A DNA stretch of 64,000 nt from Rhizobium vallis. GTDB lineage: Bacteria; Pseudomonadota; Alphaproteobacteria; Rhizobiales; Rhizobiaceae. The stretch lies in assembly GCF_003985155.1 (NCBI RefSeq), contig NZ_ML133696.1, positions 1-64,000 on the forward strand, written 5' to 3'. The translations under genes were made by a program, and so were the position numbers. Every line of letters begins with the position of its first letter. The stretch's first letter is position 1. Of this stretch, positions 35,715 through 45,285 are shown one piece after another. Below the pieces are notes generated by a model. The model saw only the letters and a program-made list of their open reading frames with translations, was not told the DNA's origin and did no database searches.

Positions 35715-36899
35715 ATGCTTTCCCGTCCTCCTCGTTCCGCGCCTAATCTCGTTTCCACTGCCGCCGCCGGCGCCGTCGCCATGGCGGCCGCCATGGGCTT
35801 CGGGCGCTTCTCCTACACGCCGATCCTGCCCGGCATGATGAGCGGCGTGCCGCTTTCGGCGGCTGATGCCGGCCTTATCGCCTCGGCAAATTTCGTCGGT
35901 TATCTGGTCGGCGCCGTACTTGCCGCCTATGGCTGGGCGGCGGGACGCGAACGGATGGTGGCGCTGCTGGCACTGCTTGCCACTGCGATCCTGCTTGCCG
36001 CCATGGCGGCTACCGATTCCGTGGCGATCTTTGCCGTCATCCGCTTCCTCGCCGGCCTTGCCAGCGCCTTGGCGATGGTCTTCACCTCGTCGATCGTGCT
36101 CAGCCACGGGGCAGCCGCCGGCAATGACCATGTGCAGGCGGCGCATTTCGGCGGGCCGGGGGCGGGGATCGCGCTTTCCTCGGTCATGGTGTTCCTGATC
36201 GGGCTCGGTTTTCACAACGGGCCGGGCGGCTGGCGCGCCGACTGGATCGGCGGAGCGCTTTACTGCGCGGCAAGCCTCGTCGTCGTCTGGTGGCTCCTGC
36301 CGTCGGCGCCTGCGCAATCGGCGCGTACCGGCAAGGAACCGGCGCTCGTCTGGGGCCGGCCGATGGTGCTCGTGACGCTGTCCTACGGCCTGTTCGGCTT
36401 CGGCTACGTCATCACCGCTACCTTCCTCGTCACCATCGCGCGGCTGTCTGCAACGGGACCCTTCGTCGAATTCCTCTGCTGGTTCATCGCCGGGCTGACG
36501 TCTGCGGTTGCGCTCTTTGCCTGGAAGCCGCTGGTGAGCCCGCTCGGGCTTGGCGGCGTCTATGTCGCAGCCCTTGTGGTCGAGGCTGCCGGCGTGCTTG
36601 CGACCGTGGCGTTGCCGCCGTCGGTCGCGCCGCTGATCGGCGGGGCGCTGTTCGGGGCGACGTTCCTGGCGATCACCGCTTACGGGCTGCAGATCGGCCG
36701 CAAGCTTGCCCCGGAGAGCCCGCGTCGCATCCTGGCAATGATGACGGCCGCTTTTGGCGTCGGCCAGATCGTCGGGCCGATCGTTGCTGGCTGGATCGCC
36801 GAACGTTCCGGCAGTTTCACCGGCCCGACTGTGATCGCCGCCGCCGCCCTGATCGTCTGCGCAGCGCTTGTCATGCCCGTCATCAAGAAGATCGCATAA
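35715..36899 (+). CDS. MFS transporter, YbfB/YjiJ family
   Basis: A 394-residue major-facilitator protein with about twelve membrane helices. The family opening AMGFGRFSYTPILPGMM, GLIASANFVGYLVGA and the late ITAYGLQIGRKLAPESPRRI match the YbfB/YjiJ group. The substrate is unknown. It is divergent from the PadR regulator gene, the usual layout of a PadR-controlled exporter. No strong ribosome site is visible before the ATG. Confidence 0.87.
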   Translation: MLSRPPRSAPNLVSTAAAGAVAMAAAMGFGRFSYTPILPGMMSGVPLSAADAGLIASANFVGYLVGAVLAAYGWAAGRERMVALLALLATAILLAAMAATDSVAIFAVIRFLAGLASALAMVFTSSIVLSHGAAAGNDHVQAAHFGGPGAGIALSSVMVFLIGLGFHNGPGGWRADWIGGALYCAASLVVVWWLLPSAPAQSARTGKEPALVWGRPMVLVTLSYGLFGFGYVITATFLVTIARLSATGPFVEFLCWFIAGLTSAVALFAWKPLVSPLGLGGVYVAALVVEAAGVLATVALPPSVAPLIGGALFGATFLAITAYGLQIGRKLAPESPRRILAMMTAAFGVGQIVGPIVAGWIAERSGSFTGPTVIAAAALIVCAALVMPVIKKIA

Positions 36900-37022
36900 C
36901 TGGTTACAACTGCGTAACAATCGGCTGAACCCATTGCTGCTTCCTTCGAACTGCCTTAGTTTTTGGGCAATCAGTGTTGACGACACTCCCGAGACTCACA
37001 GTTCAGGAAAGCAAAGCTCCCC

Positions 37023-38288
37023 GTGTTTCATTCCTTCTTTCCGCAGCCAAAGCTGTTTTTCACTTCGCTCATTGTCTGGACGCTGATTTCCATTGCCGGC
37101 TGGTATCTCTTCGCTGCCGGTCTCGGTGCATCATTGGGTTACGCGCCGGTTGCCGAAAACCAGCAGCCGATCGACCTCTCGTTTTTCCTGCTCCCCGAAA
37201 ATCTCTGGTTCTACAGCTATTTCCTGCTGTCGGCGGCGATCTTCTGCGCCGCGTGGCATCTGATAGCGCGGAGCCACCCCTGGAAGCTGTGGTCGATCTG
37301 GGGTTCGGCGCTGATTATATTCGTGACCTATTTCGGCGTGCAGATCAGTGTCGTGATCAACAATTGGCGCCGGCCGTTCGGCGATCTTCTAGTGAACGCG
37401 ATGGAGAAGAAACCTGGTATCACCGTCGACAATTTCTACAGTCTGATGTGGATCTTCTGCCAGATCGCATTCCTCGCCATGTTCGTCTCGATCATGACCG
37501 ACTTCTTCACCAGCCATTATATCTTTCGCTGGCGCACGGCGATGAACAACTTCTACATGTCGAAGTGGGAAAAGCTGCGCCATATCGAAGGCGCATCGCA
37601 GCGCGTTCAGGAAGATACGATGCGCTTTGCGAGCACGCTTGAAGTTCTCGGTATAAGCCTCATCAACTCGGTGATGACGCTTGTGGTGTTCCTGCCGATC
37701 CTTCTGGCGCTATCGCATTATGTGACGGAACTGCCGTTCATCGGGCCGGTGGCGAATTCGCTCTTCTGGTTGGCGCTGTTCTGGTCTGCGTTCGGTACGG
37801 TGCTGCTGGCGGCCGTCGGCATCAAGCTGCCTGGCCTGAATTTCCGCAATCAGCGCGTCGAAGCGGCCTATCGCAAGGAACTGGTCTATGGCGAGGACCA
37901 TGCGGAACGCGCCCAGCCGCTGACGGTCAGGGAACTCTTCGGCAACGTCCGCCGCAATTATTACCGCATGTATTTTCACTACATGTATTTCAATATCGCG
38001 CGCAATTTTTACAGTCAGGCCGACGCGCTCTTCGTGGTCTTCATGCTGGTGCCGACGATCGTGGCAGGCGCCATCACCTACGGCATCTTCCAGCAGATCT
38101 CGACAGCCTTCGGCCAGGTCAGCAATTCGTTTCAGTATCTCGTCAATGCATGGACGACGATCATCGAGCTGCTCTCCATCCACAAACGCCTGAAGGCCTT
38201 CGAGGCGGCCATCGATGACGAGCCGCTGCCTGCCATCGATCGGCACTATCTGGAGCGGGAAGCCGGCGTCGTGCATGTCGATGGCTGA
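37023..38288 (+). CDS. bacA: SbmA/BacA-family peptide transporter
   Basis: An inner-membrane proton-driven importer of peptide antibiotics. In rhizobia BacA protects bacteroids from legume NCR peptides and is needed for symbiosis in several species. The 421-residue protein has the full SbmA/BacA fold: an N-terminal helical region (FFPQPKLFFTSLIVW), NFYSLMWIFCQIAF, FRWRTAMNNFYMSKWEKLRH and a C-terminal RNFYSQADALFVVFMLVP. There is no ATPase domain, as expected. It starts at GTG with GGAAAG upstream. A stand-alone gene followed by a RIME element. Confidence 0.9.
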   Translation: MFHSFFPQPKLFFTSLIVWTLISIAGWYLFAAGLGASLGYAPVAENQQPIDLSFFLLPENLWFYSYFLLSAAIFCAAWHLIARSHPWKLWSIWGSALIIFVTYFGVQISVVINNWRRPFGDLLVNAMEKKPGITVDNFYSLMWIFCQIAFLAMFVSIMTDFFTSHYIFRWRTAMNNFYMSKWEKLRHIEGASQRVQEDTMRFASTLEVLGISLINSVMTLVVFLPILLALSHYVTELPFIGPVANSLFWLALFWSAFGTVLLAAVGIKLPGLNFRNQRVEAAYRKELVYGEDHAERAQPLTVRELFGNVRRNYYRMYFHYMYFNIARNFYSQADALFVVFMLVPTIVAGAITYGIFQQISTAFGQVSNSFQYLVNAWTTIIELLSIHKRLKAFEAAIDDEPLPAIDRHYLEREAGVVHVDG

Positions 38289-38328
38289 TGGGTAGGTTCT
38301 GCGAGTAATCGAAAGGTTCGTGTTTGAG

Positions 38329-38445
38329 GCCCCCTCATCCGCCCTACGGGCACCTTCTCCCCGCTGGGGAGAAGAGGGAATCGAGACGTTGCGGCATATC
38401 TCTTCTCCCCTCGGGGAGAAGGTGCCGGCAGGCGGATGAGGGGGC
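38329..38445. repeat. RIME-type element, copy D
   Basis: The shortest complete copy in the window. Its arms GCCCCCTCATCCGCCCTACG and CCGGCAGGCGGATGAGGGGG flank two CTTCTCCCC/GGGGAGAAG palindromes and only about 20 bases of central sequence. It lies downstream of bacA and between it and the convergent deacetylase gene. Confidence 0.87.
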
Positions 38446-38482
38446 TGCACGGCCGCCGTCTCGGTTATAAAAAAAGCGCCCG

Positions 38483-39472
38483 TCAGAGACCCGACGTCTG
38501 CTGCAGTTTCCCGCGTGCCTCGATCATCGGGATTGCTTCGGAATAGCTGACGCAGGCGACATCCGCTCGATGGCAGACGTCGCTGACGAGACGGTCGAGC
38601 GCGCGCCAGTAGGCGCCGCCGTTCATCTCGACGAAGTGGAAGCCGAGCTGGAGGGGGATGCGGTTGCCGTTGTACTGGCGGTCGAAGGCCTGGGAAAAAG
38701 CGGCGTAGGCGCGGTCCTCGAATTCCTTTGAATCCGCGCTATCCTCCTCGCCTTTGGAGTGGCGGACGAAGAGATTGTAGTCCATGCCGATGATCGGTTT
38801 TTCGCTGGGGCCTTCGGGGATCAACGGCAGGCCGAAGCGGATGATGCCGTCTTCCTCGACAGGCATGGCGGGACCTTTGGTGACGAGGCTGGCATCATAG
38901 GAAAAGCCCGCCTTCTTCTCGGCGGCGATCATGTCGGCGCCTGCGCTCGCCGAGAGATACGGAGCGCGAAAGCCCTTGATGCCGTGATCGACCAGATCCT
39001 GCCAGCTGGCGGGCTCGGCAAGGCCGACGCTTTTCCAGGCATTCTTCAGCGTTCCGTGAAAGGTCGCATATTCGGCCGACCAGTCGGCCTCGCTCCATTC
39101 GCGGCCGTCGAAATGGCCGCAGGCATGGCTCGATATGTCGTGGCCTTCGAGATGGGCATGCCAGATATTGCCGAGGCGCTTGCGGATCTCGTCGTCGCTC
39201 TGGGCGAAGCCGACATTGGATTTTCCGCGTTTCTGGTGCGGCGCCTGGTAGGCCTTCTTTGCCGCCTCGTTCATCAGGAAGGTGCAGGAAAGGAAATAGG
39301 TGAAGTGGGCGCCGTTCTTCGCCGCCATCTCGCGGCTCTTCAGCCAGAGCGCATTGTCGTGGGCGCCATCGAAGGAAATGATGACGAGCTGTTTCGGCCG
39401 GTCGGCGGCTTCCGCGATTGCCGGAACGAGGAAGGAGGCAGCCAGGCAGGCGGAGAGGAGAAAACGAGACAT
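38483..39472 (-). CDS. exported polysaccharide deacetylase-like protein
   Basis: A 329-residue protein with a Sec signal peptide (FLLSACLAASFLVPAIAEA). The mature part has NodB-like features: VIISFDGAHDNALW with the metal Asp, EGHDISSHACGHFDG with the His motif, and KGFRAPYLSASAGADMI. The insertions are larger than in classic chitin deacetylases. It could modify a cell-wall or surface glycan. The start MSRFLLSACL was chosen for the signal peptide; the upstream extension is not signal-like. No partner gene is nearby. Confidence 0.75.
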   Translation of the reverse strand: MSRFLLSACLAASFLVPAIAEAADRPKQLVIISFDGAHDNALWLKSREMAAKNGAHFTYFLSCTFLMNEAAKKAYQAPHQKRGKSNVGFAQSDDEIRKRLGNIWHAHLEGHDISSHACGHFDGREWSEADWSAEYATFHGTLKNAWKSVGLAEPASWQDLVDHGIKGFRAPYLSASAGADMIAAEKKAGFSYDASLVTKGPAMPVEEDGIIRFGLPLIPEGPSEKPIIGMDYNLFVRHSKGEEDSADSKEFEDRAYAAFSQAFDRQYNGNRIPLQLGFHFVEMNGGAYWRALDRLVSDVCHRADVACVSYSEAIPMIEARGKLQQTSGL

Positions 39473-39591
39473 AAGCACCGCGACAATTTGTTCGCGGTTT
39501 CCTTTACCAGAATTGCGGCGAAGCTGCGGTCGCGCTGGCATTTTTTCACGTCACCCGCTAAGCCATGACAAACGGCACGGAAGGATCCGCA

Positions 39592-40176
39592 ATGACATTG
39601 CTTATCGTCGGCATCATACTTTTCCTCGGGGTACACCTGGTGCGGGTGGTGGCTCCCGGCTTTCGCCGTTCGATGATCGCAAGCCTCGGCGAGACCGGCT
39701 GGCGGGCGGCCTATTCGATCGCGAGCGTTCTCACGCTGATCCTCTTGATCTACGGTTTCGGTCAGGCCCGTGCTGTGACCGGCATGCTTTACAATCCGCC
39801 GGTCTGGATGGCGCATATCACGATCACGCTGATGCTGATCGCGATCATCTGTCTGGTCGCCTCGCTGCTGCCGGCGGGGCATATTGCGACGAAGACCAAA
39901 CATCCGATGGTGCTGTCGGTGAAGATTTGGGCGCTGGCGCATCTGCTTGCCAATGGCGAGACCTCGTCGGTGCTGCTGTTTGCGGCCTTTCTTGCCTGGG
40001 GCGTGATCGTGCGCATTTCGCTGAAGCGGCGCCAGCGGGCAGGCGAGATCACGCTCCGCCCCTTCGTCTCGGCAAAATACGACCTCTATGCCGTCGTCAT
40101 CGGCATCGTCGCGTGGGCGCTGATCATCTGGAAGCTGCACGAATGGTTGATCGGGGTTTCTCCGCTCGCCATGTGA
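39592..40176 (+). CDS. NnrU-family membrane protein
   Basis: A 194-residue integral membrane protein with about five or six helices. The NnrU domain is indicated by LGVHLVRVVAPGFRRSM, HPMVLSVKIWALAHLLANGE and the preceding ITLMLIAIICLVASLL. The name comes from denitrifying bacteria, but no nitrate or nitric-oxide genes are nearby, so the role is open. The ATG at 39592 has AAGGA seven bases upstream. It lies 104 bases before the TPR protein gene. Confidence 0.85.
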   Translation: MTLLIVGIILFLGVHLVRVVAPGFRRSMIASLGETGWRAAYSIASVLTLILLIYGFGQARAVTGMLYNPPVWMAHITITLMLIAIICLVASLLPAGHIATKTKHPMVLSVKIWALAHLLANGETSSVLLFAAFLAWGVIVRISLKRRQRAGEITLRPFVSAKYDLYAVVIGIVAWALIIWKLHEWLIGVSPLAM

Positions 40177-40279
40177 CGAATCTTTTACATCCCCCTTACA
40201 ACGGCGGCAAAATGGGGTAGAAGGCCCGACAATATGCATTTTGCATGATGTTGGGTAATTTCCGCGGCCGGAGACGAGA

Positions 40280-40963
40280 ATGGCATTCAACGACGACAGC
40301 TTCATCCGTGAAGTCAATGAGGAATTGCGGTCCGACCAGATGAAGGGCGCGTGGCGCCGGTTCGGCCGTTATATCATCGTCGTCGCCATCCTGATCGTCG
40401 TCGGCACCGCCGGCAAGGTTCTCTACGAATATTGGGACGACAACCGTTCCTCCAGCGCCGGCGACCAGTTCCTAGCGGCGATGAAGCTTGCCGACGAGAA
40501 CAAGAACGACGAGGCGCTGGCAGCACTCGACAAGCTGGAGAAGGAAGGCCATGGCGCCTACCCGGTGCTGGCGCGCATGCGGGCTGCGACTGTGCAGGCG
40601 CAGAAGGGCGACGCCGCCGCGGCGATCGCCGCTTTCAACGAGATCGGCAAGGATAATGGCGTTCCGGCTGCCGTGCGCGACGCCGCGAAAATGCGCGCCG
40701 GCTGGCTGCTGATCGAGAGCGGCACCTACGAGCAGGTTTCGGCCGCGATCGAGGAAATGGCCGTACCGGGCAACGCGTTCCGTCATTCGGCGCGCGAAGC
40801 CCTTGGCCTTGCGGCCTATAAGGCCGGCAATATCGTGCAGGCCCGGCAATGGTTCCAGTCGATCGTCGACGATACCGACAGCCCGCGTAATGTTACCAAT
40901 CGTGCCCACATGATGCTTGATCTCATTACCGCATCCGGCAAGGCGCCCGCCGCGCAGGGCTGA
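40280..40963 (+). CDS. membrane-anchored TPR protein (YfgM-like)
   Basis: A 227-residue protein with a cytoplasmic N-terminus, one membrane helix (YIIVVAILIVVGTAG, about residues 31-46) and a TPR-like helical periplasmic part (ADENKNDEALAALDKLEKEG, AALGLAAYKAGNIVQARQWF-like). This is the YfgM/TPR_21 architecture, which in E. coli assists secretion chaperones at the Sec translocon. In E. coli the locus is yfgM-bamB-der. Here der follows after 16 bases with bamB absent. Strong GGAG site before the ATG. Confidence 0.88.
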   Translation: MAFNDDSFIREVNEELRSDQMKGAWRRFGRYIIVVAILIVVGTAGKVLYEYWDDNRSSSAGDQFLAAMKLADENKNDEALAALDKLEKEGHGAYPVLARMRAATVQAQKGDAAAAIAAFNEIGKDNGVPAAVRDAAKMRAGWLLIESGTYEQVSAAIEEMAVPGNAFRHSAREALGLAAYKAGNIVQARQWFQSIVDDTDSPRNVTNRAHMMLDLITASGKAPAAQG

Positions 40964-40979
40964 GTTTTAAGGAAAAAGA

Positions 40980-42401
40980 ATGAGTTTCACGGTCGCCATC
41001 GTCGGTCGTCCGAATGTCGGCAAGTCGACGCTTTTCAACCGGCTGGTCGGCAAGAAGCTGGCGCTCGTCGACGACACGCCGGGTGTGACCCGCGACCGGC
41101 GGCCGGGCGATGCCCGGCTGATGGGCCTGACCTTCACGATCATCGACACCGCAGGCCTCGAAGAGGCCGACGAGGAAAGCCTGCAGGGCCGGATGCGCGC
41201 CCAGACGGAAGCGGCGATCGACGAGGCCGATCTTTCGCTCTTCGTCGTCGACGCCAAGAATGGGCTGACGCCTGTCGACACCGCGCTTGCCGAAATGCTG
41301 CGCCGGCGCGGCAAGCCGGTGGTGCTCGTCGCCAACAAGTCCGAGGCGCGCGGCTCCGACAGCGGTTTTTACGACGCCTATACGCTCGGTCTCGGCGAGC
41401 CGACGCCGATTTCGGCCGAACACGGGCAGGGCATGCTCGATCTGCGCGACGCGATCGTCGAGGCGATCGGCAAGGACCGGGCCTATGGCAAGGAGGATGT
41501 TGCCGTCACCGACGTCGACATTTCCGAGACGGCGGACGAGGCTGGGGACGAGGACGAAGAGCCCGCCTATGACGATACCAAACCGCTCAGGGTGGCGATC
41601 GTCGGACGGCCGAATGCCGGCAAGTCGACGCTGATCAATCGTTTCCTCGGCGAGGACCGGCTTTTGACCGGGCCGGAGGCGGGCATTACCCGCGATTCCA
41701 TCTCGGTCGAGTGGGACTGGCGCGGCCGCACCATCAAGATGTTCGACACGGCAGGCATGCGCCGCAAGGCGCGGGTGACCGAGAAGCTGGAGAAGCTTTC
41801 CGTCGCCGACGCGCTGCGCGCCATTCGCTTCGCCGAAACGGTCGTTATCGTCTTCGATGCGACGATCCCCTTCGAGAAGCAGGACCTGCAGATCGTCGAT
41901 CTGGTGCTGCGCGAGGGCCGTGCGGCCGTTCTCGCCTTCAACAAGTGGGACATGATCGAGGACCGGCAGGCGGTGCTTGCGGATCTGCGCGAAAAGACCG
42001 ACCGGCTGCTGCCGCAGGCGCGCGGCATCCGAGCCGTGCCGATCTCCGGCCAGACCGGCTGGGGTCTCGATAAGCTGATGCAGTCGATCATCGACACGGA
42101 CAGGGTCTGGAACAAGCGCATCTCGACGGCGCGGCTCAACCGCTGGCTGGAGACGCAGCAGATCCAGCATCCGCCACCGGCCGTCTCCGGCCGCCGCATC
42201 AAGCTGAAATACATGACCCAGGTCAAGGCCCGCCCACCGGCGTTCATGATTTCCTGCACGCGCTCCGACGCGCTGCCGGAATCCTATACGCGCTATTTGA
42301 TCAACGGGTTGCGCAACGATTTCGACATGCCGAGCGTGCCGATCCGTATCCATTTCCGCTCGGCGGATAATCCGTTCGAAGGCAAGAAGAGACGGACGTA
42401 G
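40980..42401 (+). CDS. der: ribosome-assembly GTPase Der (EngA)
   Basis: Essential double GTPase for 50S ribosome assembly. The 473-residue protein has two G domains, each with P-loop (GRPNVGKST near residues 8-16 and GRPNAGKST near 207-215), DTAG and N/T-K-x-D motifs (NKS, NKWD). A C-terminal KH-like domain follows (KLKYMTQVKARPPAFMISC). The linker between G domains is acidic. Directly follows the YfgM-like gene as a second gene of one operon. Confidence 0.96.
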   Translation: MSFTVAIVGRPNVGKSTLFNRLVGKKLALVDDTPGVTRDRRPGDARLMGLTFTIIDTAGLEEADEESLQGRMRAQTEAAIDEADLSLFVVDAKNGLTPVDTALAEMLRRRGKPVVLVANKSEARGSDSGFYDAYTLGLGEPTPISAEHGQGMLDLRDAIVEAIGKDRAYGKEDVAVTDVDISETADEAGDEDEEPAYDDTKPLRVAIVGRPNAGKSTLINRFLGEDRLLTGPEAGITRDSISVEWDWRGRTIKMFDTAGMRRKARVTEKLEKLSVADALRAIRFAETVVIVFDATIPFEKQDLQIVDLVLREGRAAVLAFNKWDMIEDRQAVLADLREKTDRLLPQARGIRAVPISGQTGWGLDKLMQSIIDTDRVWNKRISTARLNRWLETQQIQHPPPAVSGRRIKLKYMTQVKARPPAFMISCTRSDALPESYTRYLINGLRNDFDMPSVPIRIHFRSADNPFEGKKRRT

Positions 42402-42456
42402 GGTTTCGGGCGCTGGTGGGCGCCTTACGCGGCATTGTTGCGCCGGGGTGTGGCAC

Positions 42457-42635
42457 CCCCCTCTGTCCTGCCGGACCCGGGGTCGAGCCGCTGGTCTCGA
42501 CCCGTCCTTCGGACCTCCGCAAGGAGGGAGATCGACTCGTGGATGGAATTTCCCCAAACAATTGATGTTGAACGAGCGGGTGCGCCCAGCCGATCTCCCC
42601 ACCTGTGGGGGAGATGTCCGGCAGGACAGAGGGGG
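42457..42635. repeat. rhizobial intergenic palindromic repeat (third type)
   Basis: Inverted 19-base arms CCCCCTCTGTCCTGCCGGA and its complement flank about 140 bases. Inside them are two more palindromes: GGGTCGAG...CTCGACCC near 42480-42503 and GATCTCCCC...GGGGGAGATG near 42593. It nearly fills the 317-base gap between der and the glycosyltransferase gene and shows no coding signature. Confidence 0.75.
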
Positions 42636-42718
42636 TACCCCCAGACGCAACCGTTCTCCCGCTCGTCTAGCGCCTGGTGAACGACACGCTTCGCAGCGCG
42701 CTTCATAAGTAAGGTCGA

Positions 42719-43900
42719 TCAGTCCGCGGACGGCAGAGGCCCGGCGGTTTCGCTGGGCTTTCTGCTTCGCGGAAGCGACTTGGCGTATTGCCAGGCCTTC
42801 TTCCATTTCGGCGTGATCACGCCGTTGGCGGCGCGGATGTTGTTGATGAACTGCAGCGTCGCCGCTTCCCAGGAATATTGCATGGCAAGATCGCGCGCCT
42901 TGTTGCGCGAGGCGGAGAGGGCGGCAAGGCAGGCGACCCCGAGGTCCGCATTCAGCGCGCCGACTTCGCTGTCTTCGCCGATGATGTCGAGCGGGCCGGT
43001 GACCGGATAGGCTGCGACCGGCACTCCTGAGGCCAGCGCCTCGAGGATGGTGTTGCCGAAGGTGTCGGTGAGCGAGGGAAAGACGAAGACGTTGGCCTGG
43101 GCATAGGCTTTCGCCAGATCCTCGCCGAACTTCACGCCGGCGAAGAACACGTCGGGATATTGCTTTTCGAGTTCGGCGCGGGCCGGGCCGTCACCGACGA
43201 CGACTTTCGAGCCCGGCAGATCGAGATCGAGGAAAGCAGGCAGGTTCTTTTCCAATGCCACGCGGCCAACGGTCATGAATATCGGGCGCTGCAGGCCGAA
43301 CGGTTTTTCCTCGAGTTCCATCGGGCGGAACTGCGTGGCATCGATGCCGCGGCTCCATGGCATCAGGTTCTTGATGCCCTTTTCCGACAGTTCGCGCGCA
43401 AGGCTCGGCGTCGCCACCATGCAGCCGGCGCCGCCATTGTGGAACCAGCGGACGAAAGCGTAGAGCCAGCTCTTCGGGATCGGCAGGCGTGCGGAAACAT
43501 ATTCCGGGAAGCGGGTGTGATAGCTTGTCGAAAACGGCATGCGCTTGCGTATGCACCAGCGTCGCGCCGTCAGCCCCAGCGGGCCTTCGGTGGCGATGTG
43601 CACATAGGACGGATTGTGCTTCTCGATCTCGCGGGCGATGCGGCGATAGCCGGCGATCGACAGCCGGATTTCGGGATAGGTCGGGCAGGGGATGCTGTTG
43701 AAGCGCTCCGGCGTCACCATCGAAACCGCAACGCCCATCTTCGCCAGTTCGCGATTGGTGTTCTCGATCGAGCGCACGACGCCGTTGACTTGCGGATGCC
43801 AGGCGTCGGTGACGATGACCAGCCGTTCTGGCAGATTTCCGGCGGCTGCGGCATTGGCCCAGCTCTCGCCGCTGTAAGTGTTTGCCGGACGTTGCAGCAT
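42719..43900 (-). CDS. GT4-family glycosyltransferase
   Basis: A 393-residue GT-B-fold enzyme. The N-terminal IVTDAWHPQVNGVVRSIENT and the C-terminal donor-site pattern VFPSLTDTFGNTILEALASG with the E-x7-E type motif place it in GT4. It resembles enzymes that glycosylate membrane lipids (diacylglycerol glucosyl/mannosyl transferases), but the acceptor cannot be fixed. ATG at 43900 preferred over a TTG 12 codons earlier. The ribosome site is weak. Confidence 0.82.
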   Translation of the reverse strand: MLQRPANTYSGESWANAAAAGNLPERLVIVTDAWHPQVNGVVRSIENTNRELAKMGVAVSMVTPERFNSIPCPTYPEIRLSIAGYRRIAREIEKHNPSYVHIATEGPLGLTARRWCIRKRMPFSTSYHTRFPEYVSARLPIPKSWLYAFVRWFHNGGAGCMVATPSLARELSEKGIKNLMPWSRGIDATQFRPMELEEKPFGLQRPIFMTVGRVALEKNLPAFLDLDLPGSKVVVGDGPARAELEKQYPDVFFAGVKFGEDLAKAYAQANVFVFPSLTDTFGNTILEALASGVPVAAYPVTGPLDIIGEDSEVGALNADLGVACLAALSASRNKARDLAMQYSWEAATLQFINNIRAANGVITPKWKKAWQYAKSLPRSRKPSETAGPLPSAD

Positions 43901-44104
43901 GTCACGATTTCCATCCGCGTTGCAGTGATCTGTCAACGCTCAACCCCAAAGCGGGGTTCCGGAACGGCGATTCCCGCTTGCCTATTTTGAGGCATGACCA
44001 TGATGGAAATATTACAGCCGCATGCCAGCGTTTGCAGGGCCTTAGCGGCGCGATCGCCGCGAATATGTCAGCGGTCGATCATGGTTTTCATGCGGAGAGA
44101 ATGA

Positions 44105-44129
44105 CGGCGCCGGTCGTGGACCGGCGCCG
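44105..44129 (-). terminator. terminator after glnII
   Basis: A perfect 11-bp stem CGGCGCCGGTC / GACCGGCGCCG with a 3-base loop lies about 10 bases after the glnII stop. TCATTCTCT follows on the minus strand. Confidence 0.7.
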
Positions 44130-44138
44130 CTTGGGAGG

Positions 44139-45179
44139 TTAGGCGGCAGCAGAAGCCGAGCCTGCGAGCGGAACTTCCGAGATCGTCTTCAGAACCTGCG
44201 AAGCGATCTGGTAGGGGCAGCCCTGCGAGTTCGGGCGGCGATCTTCCAGATAGCCCTTGTAGTCGTTCTTGACGAAGGAATGCGGCACGCGGATCGAAGC
44301 GCCGCGGTCGGCAACGCCGTAGGAGAACTTGTTCCACGGAGCCGTTTCGTGCTTGCCGGTCAGGCGCTTGTCGTTGTCAGGACCGTAGACGTTGATGTGG
44401 TCCATCAGGTTCTTTTCGAACTGCGCCATCAGCGCTTCGAAATAGGCCTTGCCGCCGACTTCGCGCATGTACTTGGTCGAGAAGTTGCAGTGCATGCCCG
44501 AACCGTTCCAGTCGGTGTCGCCGAGCGGCTTGCAATGATACTCGATGTCGATGCCGTACTTTTCGGTCAGGCGCTGCAGGAGGTAGCGTGCCATCCAGAT
44601 CTGGTCAGCGGCCTTCTTGGAGCCCTTGCCGAAAATCTGGAATTCCCACTGGCCCTTGGCCACTTCGGCATTGATGCCTTCGTGGTTGATGCCGGCAGCC
44701 AGGCAGAGATCCAGGTGTTCCTCGACGATTTCGCGGGCGACGTCGCCGACGTTCGAATAACCGACGCCGGTGTAGTAGGGGCCCTGCGGAGCTGGGTAGC
44801 CCTGCTCGGGGAAGCCGAGCGGACGGCCGTTCTGGTAGAAGAAGTATTCCTGTTCGAAGCCGAACCAGGCGTCCTCGTCGTCGAGGATGGTGGCGCGGGC
44901 ATTCGATGCGTGCGGCGTGACGCCATCGGGCATCATGACTTCGCACATGACGAGCGCGCCGTTGGTGCGGGCCGGGTCGGGATAGATGGCGACCGGCTTC
45001 AGCACGCAATCGGAGCTGCGGCCTTCGGCCTGCTGCGTCGAGGAGCCGTCAAAGCCCCAGAGCGGAAGCTGTTCCAGCGTCGGAAATGCGTCAAATTCCT
45101 TGATCTGCGTCTTGCCACGCAGGTTCGGTACCGGAGTGTACCCATCGAGCCAAATATACTCGAGCTTATATTTTGTCAT
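44139..45179 (-). CDS. glnII: glutamine synthetase type II (GSII)
   Basis: ATP-dependent ligation of ammonium to glutamate by the eukaryote-like octameric enzyme found in rhizobia alongside GlnA. The 346-residue protein shows EYIWLDGYTPVPNLRGKT, LPLWGFDGSSTQQAEG, the GMHCNFST glutamate-binding block, and NKFSYGVADRGASIRVP. Induced under nitrogen limitation by NtrC and sigma-54. A sigma-54 promoter is visible about 90 bases upstream. It is divergent from a gstI-like gene whose product inhibits GSII translation in R. leguminosarum. Confidence 0.97.
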   Translation of the reverse strand: MTKYKLEYIWLDGYTPVPNLRGKTQIKEFDAFPTLEQLPLWGFDGSSTQQAEGRSSDCVLKPVAIYPDPARTNGALVMCEVMMPDGVTPHASNARATILDDEDAWFGFEQEYFFYQNGRPLGFPEQGYPAPQGPYYTGVGYSNVGDVAREIVEEHLDLCLAAGINHEGINAEVAKGQWEFQIFGKGSKKAADQIWMARYLLQRLTEKYGIDIEYHCKPLGDTDWNGSGMHCNFSTKYMREVGGKAYFEALMAQFEKNLMDHINVYGPDNDKRLTGKHETAPWNKFSYGVADRGASIRVPHSFVKNDYKGYLEDRRPNSQGCPYQIASQVLKTISEVPLAGSASAAA

Positions 45180-45269
45180 CGTGACTCTCTCAATGCTACG
45201 AAGGTGAGCAAATCCGGAGACGATCTCGGCGCGCAAACGCATCCGACCGCCAGGGGATGCATCTCTTGA

Positions 45270-45285
45270 AGCACGTAGCGTGCCA
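45270..45285 (-). promoter_or_regulatory. sigma-54 promoter of glnII
   Basis: On the minus strand TGGCACGCTACGTGCT matches the consensus TGGCACG-N4-TTGCW with exact GG-N10-GC spacing and one mismatch in the -12 box. Transcription would start near 45258, leaving about an 80-base leader before the glnII ATG at 45179. Confidence 0.85.

Noticed and set aside
40926..42806. 626-codon minus-strand frame over der
   Set aside because: It crosses the palindromic repeat and is antisense to der.
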